From an uncultured Oscillospiraceae bacterium (lineage in GTDB: Bacteria > Bacillota > Clostridia > Oscillospirales > Oscillospiraceae), in contig CAJUQD010000103.1 of assembly GCA_910588105.1 (NCBI GenBank), positions 1 to 5,231 of the forward strand: DNA of 5,231 bases, read 5' to 3'. Position numbers and translations under genes: made by a program. Positions within the stretch are counted from its first letter, which is position 1; each line of letters starts with the position of its first letter. The notes under the pieces were generated by a model that had not been told where the DNA came from, did no database searches, and saw only the letters and a program-made list of their open reading frames with translations. Positions 4,229-5,231 of the stretch are shown here, in pieces.

Positions 4229-4255
4229 AAAAAGGCCGCACTGTGAGCAGCCTTT
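4229..4255 (-). terminator. Intrinsic terminator between tail-end genes and the lysis genes
   Basis: On the leftward strand AAAGGCTGC (4255-4247) pairs with GCGGCCTTT (4239-4231), a 9-bp stem with one G-T pair and a 7-nt loop, followed by two more Ts to give TTTTT. It lies 11 bases after the stop of the preceding gene (4266). No strong promoter for the lysis genes is visible downstream, so read-through or antitermination would be needed to reach them. Confidence 0.7.
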
Positions 4256-4265
4256 CTATCTGAAC

Positions 4266-4676
4266 TTATTGCGCCTGCGCCCCGATCATCCGGGCGATGT
4301 GGTAGAGGTTCACCACCGGCGCATTGAAAAAATCATAGCTCCACAGCCAGAAGTCCCCATGTTCCGGCCTCCTGTATTTCTGACACAGGGGATCGCCCCA
4401 CACCTTATCCCAGCGGGCCTGGTAACTTTCATCCCGCCGTTCCAGGCAAGTAATGATGGCGGCCACCAGCGTCCCGCGCTCCCGGCCACAGCCATCATCG
4501 TTCTGGCAGAAATGTTCGCAAGCGTTCTGGCTGATGACCGTGCACACAGGCCGCCCCTTAAAAAGGATGAAGCCCTCCCTGGCTTCCAACACCGTCCCAT
4601 AAGGGATATTCACCGGGATGCCGCCAATGCCTGTGAACCTGGCCCGCTTCCTGGCGATATAGCTGTTATGCTCCAT
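4266..4676 (-). CDS. Conserved clostridial-prophage protein of unknown function, cysteine-rich
   Basis: I recognise the general sequence style as a hypothetical protein found between tail and lysis genes in clostridial prophages, but no function is known to me. The 136 residues open with NSYIARKRARFTGIGGIPVNIPYGT (4-28), a beta-rich segment containing GFILFKGRPVC follows, and a helical aromatic part ends in FWLWSYDFFNAPVVNLYHIARMIG. Six cysteines (45, 53, 57, 63, 77, 98) include a C-X3-C-X5-C cluster that could bind metal. There is no signal peptide and no membrane helix. ATG 4676 lies 7 nt after GGAGGAG (4684-4690) and overlaps the upstream stop by 11 bp, so the two are translated together. 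It is the last gene before a terminator. A tail or virion-assembly accessory role is only a guess. Confidence 0.75.
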   Translation of the reverse strand: MEHNSYIARKRARFTGIGGIPVNIPYGTVLEAREGFILFKGRPVCTVISQNACEHFCQNDDGCGRERGTLVAAIITCLERRDESYQARWDKVWGDPLCQKYRRPEHGDFWLWSYDFFNAPVVNLYHIARMIGAQAQ

Positions 4677-5184
4677 CGGCAAGCTCCTCCACAGCCTCGG
4701 TCCATCCATAGACGCCTGGCTCCCACACGTTCCCGTCCTGGTCGCTGGTCCAGTGCTTCTCCCCATGGCTTACCTTGGCCCCGGCAGAATAGGCGTCGTG
4801 CGCCCCCACAGGGGCGCTCCAGGCGGGCCACTCCTCTGTTGGGTCTGCCGTTCTTGCCCACAGGCTGGAAGCGGCTTCCGGTGTCCACCCCTCTTGGGAA
4901 GTGTGATCCTGAATACACCGATAAAGGTTCCCACCATACCGGCGAAGCTGGCCGGTCTTGTAGTTGACGGGATAGGCCCAGTTGGCGAAAAAATCAGCGT
5001 GTTCCCCCGCTGTCACATCGTCAATGCTCCCGGCTTCAGCCAAGGTGACAAACATGATCCCGCCCGTGGCATTTGCCTTGGTAATCTCTGACCCAACATC
5101 TGTTTCTTCCAGCATGACCATTTCCACCCCGGCCAAAGCTTCCCGGCCCAACAGGTGGTAAACAGTCCCTTCAAAAACTGTCAT
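4666..5184 (-). CDS. Phage tail protein with two CBM5/12-like carbohydrate-binding modules
   Basis: The 172 residues fall into an N-terminal part (about 1-66) of no family I can name, followed by two repeats like the small aromatic chitin-binding modules (CBM5/12) found on phage tail tips. Repeat one (68-110) has the classic NWAYPVNYKTGQLRRYGGNLYRCIQDHTSQEGWTP...LW pattern. Repeat two (119-161) is more diverged: EWPAWSAPVGAHDAYSAGAKVSHGEKHWTS...WEPGVYGW. The protein probably sits at the tail tip and touches host surface glycan. The ATG at 5184 has no ribosome site, and the frame stays open to the window edge, so the true gene may start further right. Methionines at residues 22, 24 and 44 are other possible starts. 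It overlaps the next gene by 11 bp. Confidence 0.7.
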   Translation of the reverse strand: MTVFEGTVYHLLGREALAGVEMVMLEETDVGSEITKANATGGIMFVTLAEAGSIDDVTAGEHADFFANWAYPVNYKTGQLRRYGGNLYRCIQDHTSQEGWTPEAASSLWARTADPTEEWPAWSAPVGAHDAYSAGAKVSHGEKHWTSDQDGNVWEPGVYGWTEAVEELADGA

Positions 5185-5231
5185 CGCCAGTGATAAAATG
5201 TAAAAAAACGCCGAGGAAAAAATGTAATTTT
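5185..5231. other. AT-rich stretch at the right edge, ahead of the tail protein
   Basis: These 47 bases are much richer in A and T than the genes to their left and hold two copies of TTACATTTT on the leftward strand. The tail-protein frame is open through them without a usual start codon. It is too short to tell leader, coding or junction sequence apart. Confidence 0.3.

Noticed and set aside
4155..4967. 270-codon rightward open frame over the tail-end genes
   Set aside because: It is the antisense shadow of two overlapping genes with good starts, and it would run through the terminator at 4229-4255.
1..5231. GATC depletion or enrichment linked to the methylase
   Set aside because: A rough count of about two dozen sites is near the number expected for this length, so no bias is claimed.
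1..5231. CRISPR arrays, tRNA or rRNA genes, transposase genes
   Set aside because: No regularly spaced repeats, tRNA-like folds or transposase motifs were seen on either strand.

Overview
The window looks like accessory DNA from a gut-type Clostridia genome (Firmicutes; perhaps Oscillospiraceae-like, an inference from protein families, GC-rich coding DNA and strong AAGGAGG-type ribosome sites). It joins two kinds of mobile DNA. At the far left is the first codons of a PrgI-like conjugation gene, as in Tn1549/CTn-type integrative conjugative elements. From about 2370 to the right end is the tail-end and lysis part of a siphovirus-like prophage. No integrase, tRNA or clear att site is visible, so the exact border between the two is unknown.

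Left part (1-770). The PrgI-like fragment reads leftward and appears to start at an ATT codon. Diverging from it is a complete type II toxin-antitoxin operon, a Phd/YefM antitoxin followed by a RelE/ParE toxin with 11 bp overlap. It has its own promoter, a probable operator and a terminator.

Middle part (766-2367). All genes here read leftward. In transcription order they are an intact D12-class DNA adenine methylase (TTG start), a small Cro/C1-type regulator with a strong terminator, and then the C-terminal half of an MT-A70 adenine methyltransferase whose catalytic N-terminus is gone. The methylase is bounded by a perfect 15-bp inverted repeat. One copy contains the ribosome site and ATG of the regulator; the other lies in the methylase leader.

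Right part (2368-5231). A leftward late-gene run holds a tail protein with two CBM5/12-like modules, a conserved phage protein of unknown function, a terminator, an LLH-type holin, an endolysin and a two-helix membrane protein. The genes on either side of the terminator are tightly packed (overlaps of 4-11 bp). The endolysin has a C39-like peptidase, a LysM domain and an SLH-like C-terminal module. It carries a near-perfect internal ribosome site and in-frame ATG before the last module, predicting a separate 82-residue cell-wall-binding subunit. This is the most interesting signal in the window.

The likely logic is that the tail protein helps contact surface glycan, and the holin and endolysin release progeny. 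Dam and the regulator are accessory genes behind the lysis genes, and the toxin-antitoxin pair stabilises the element.
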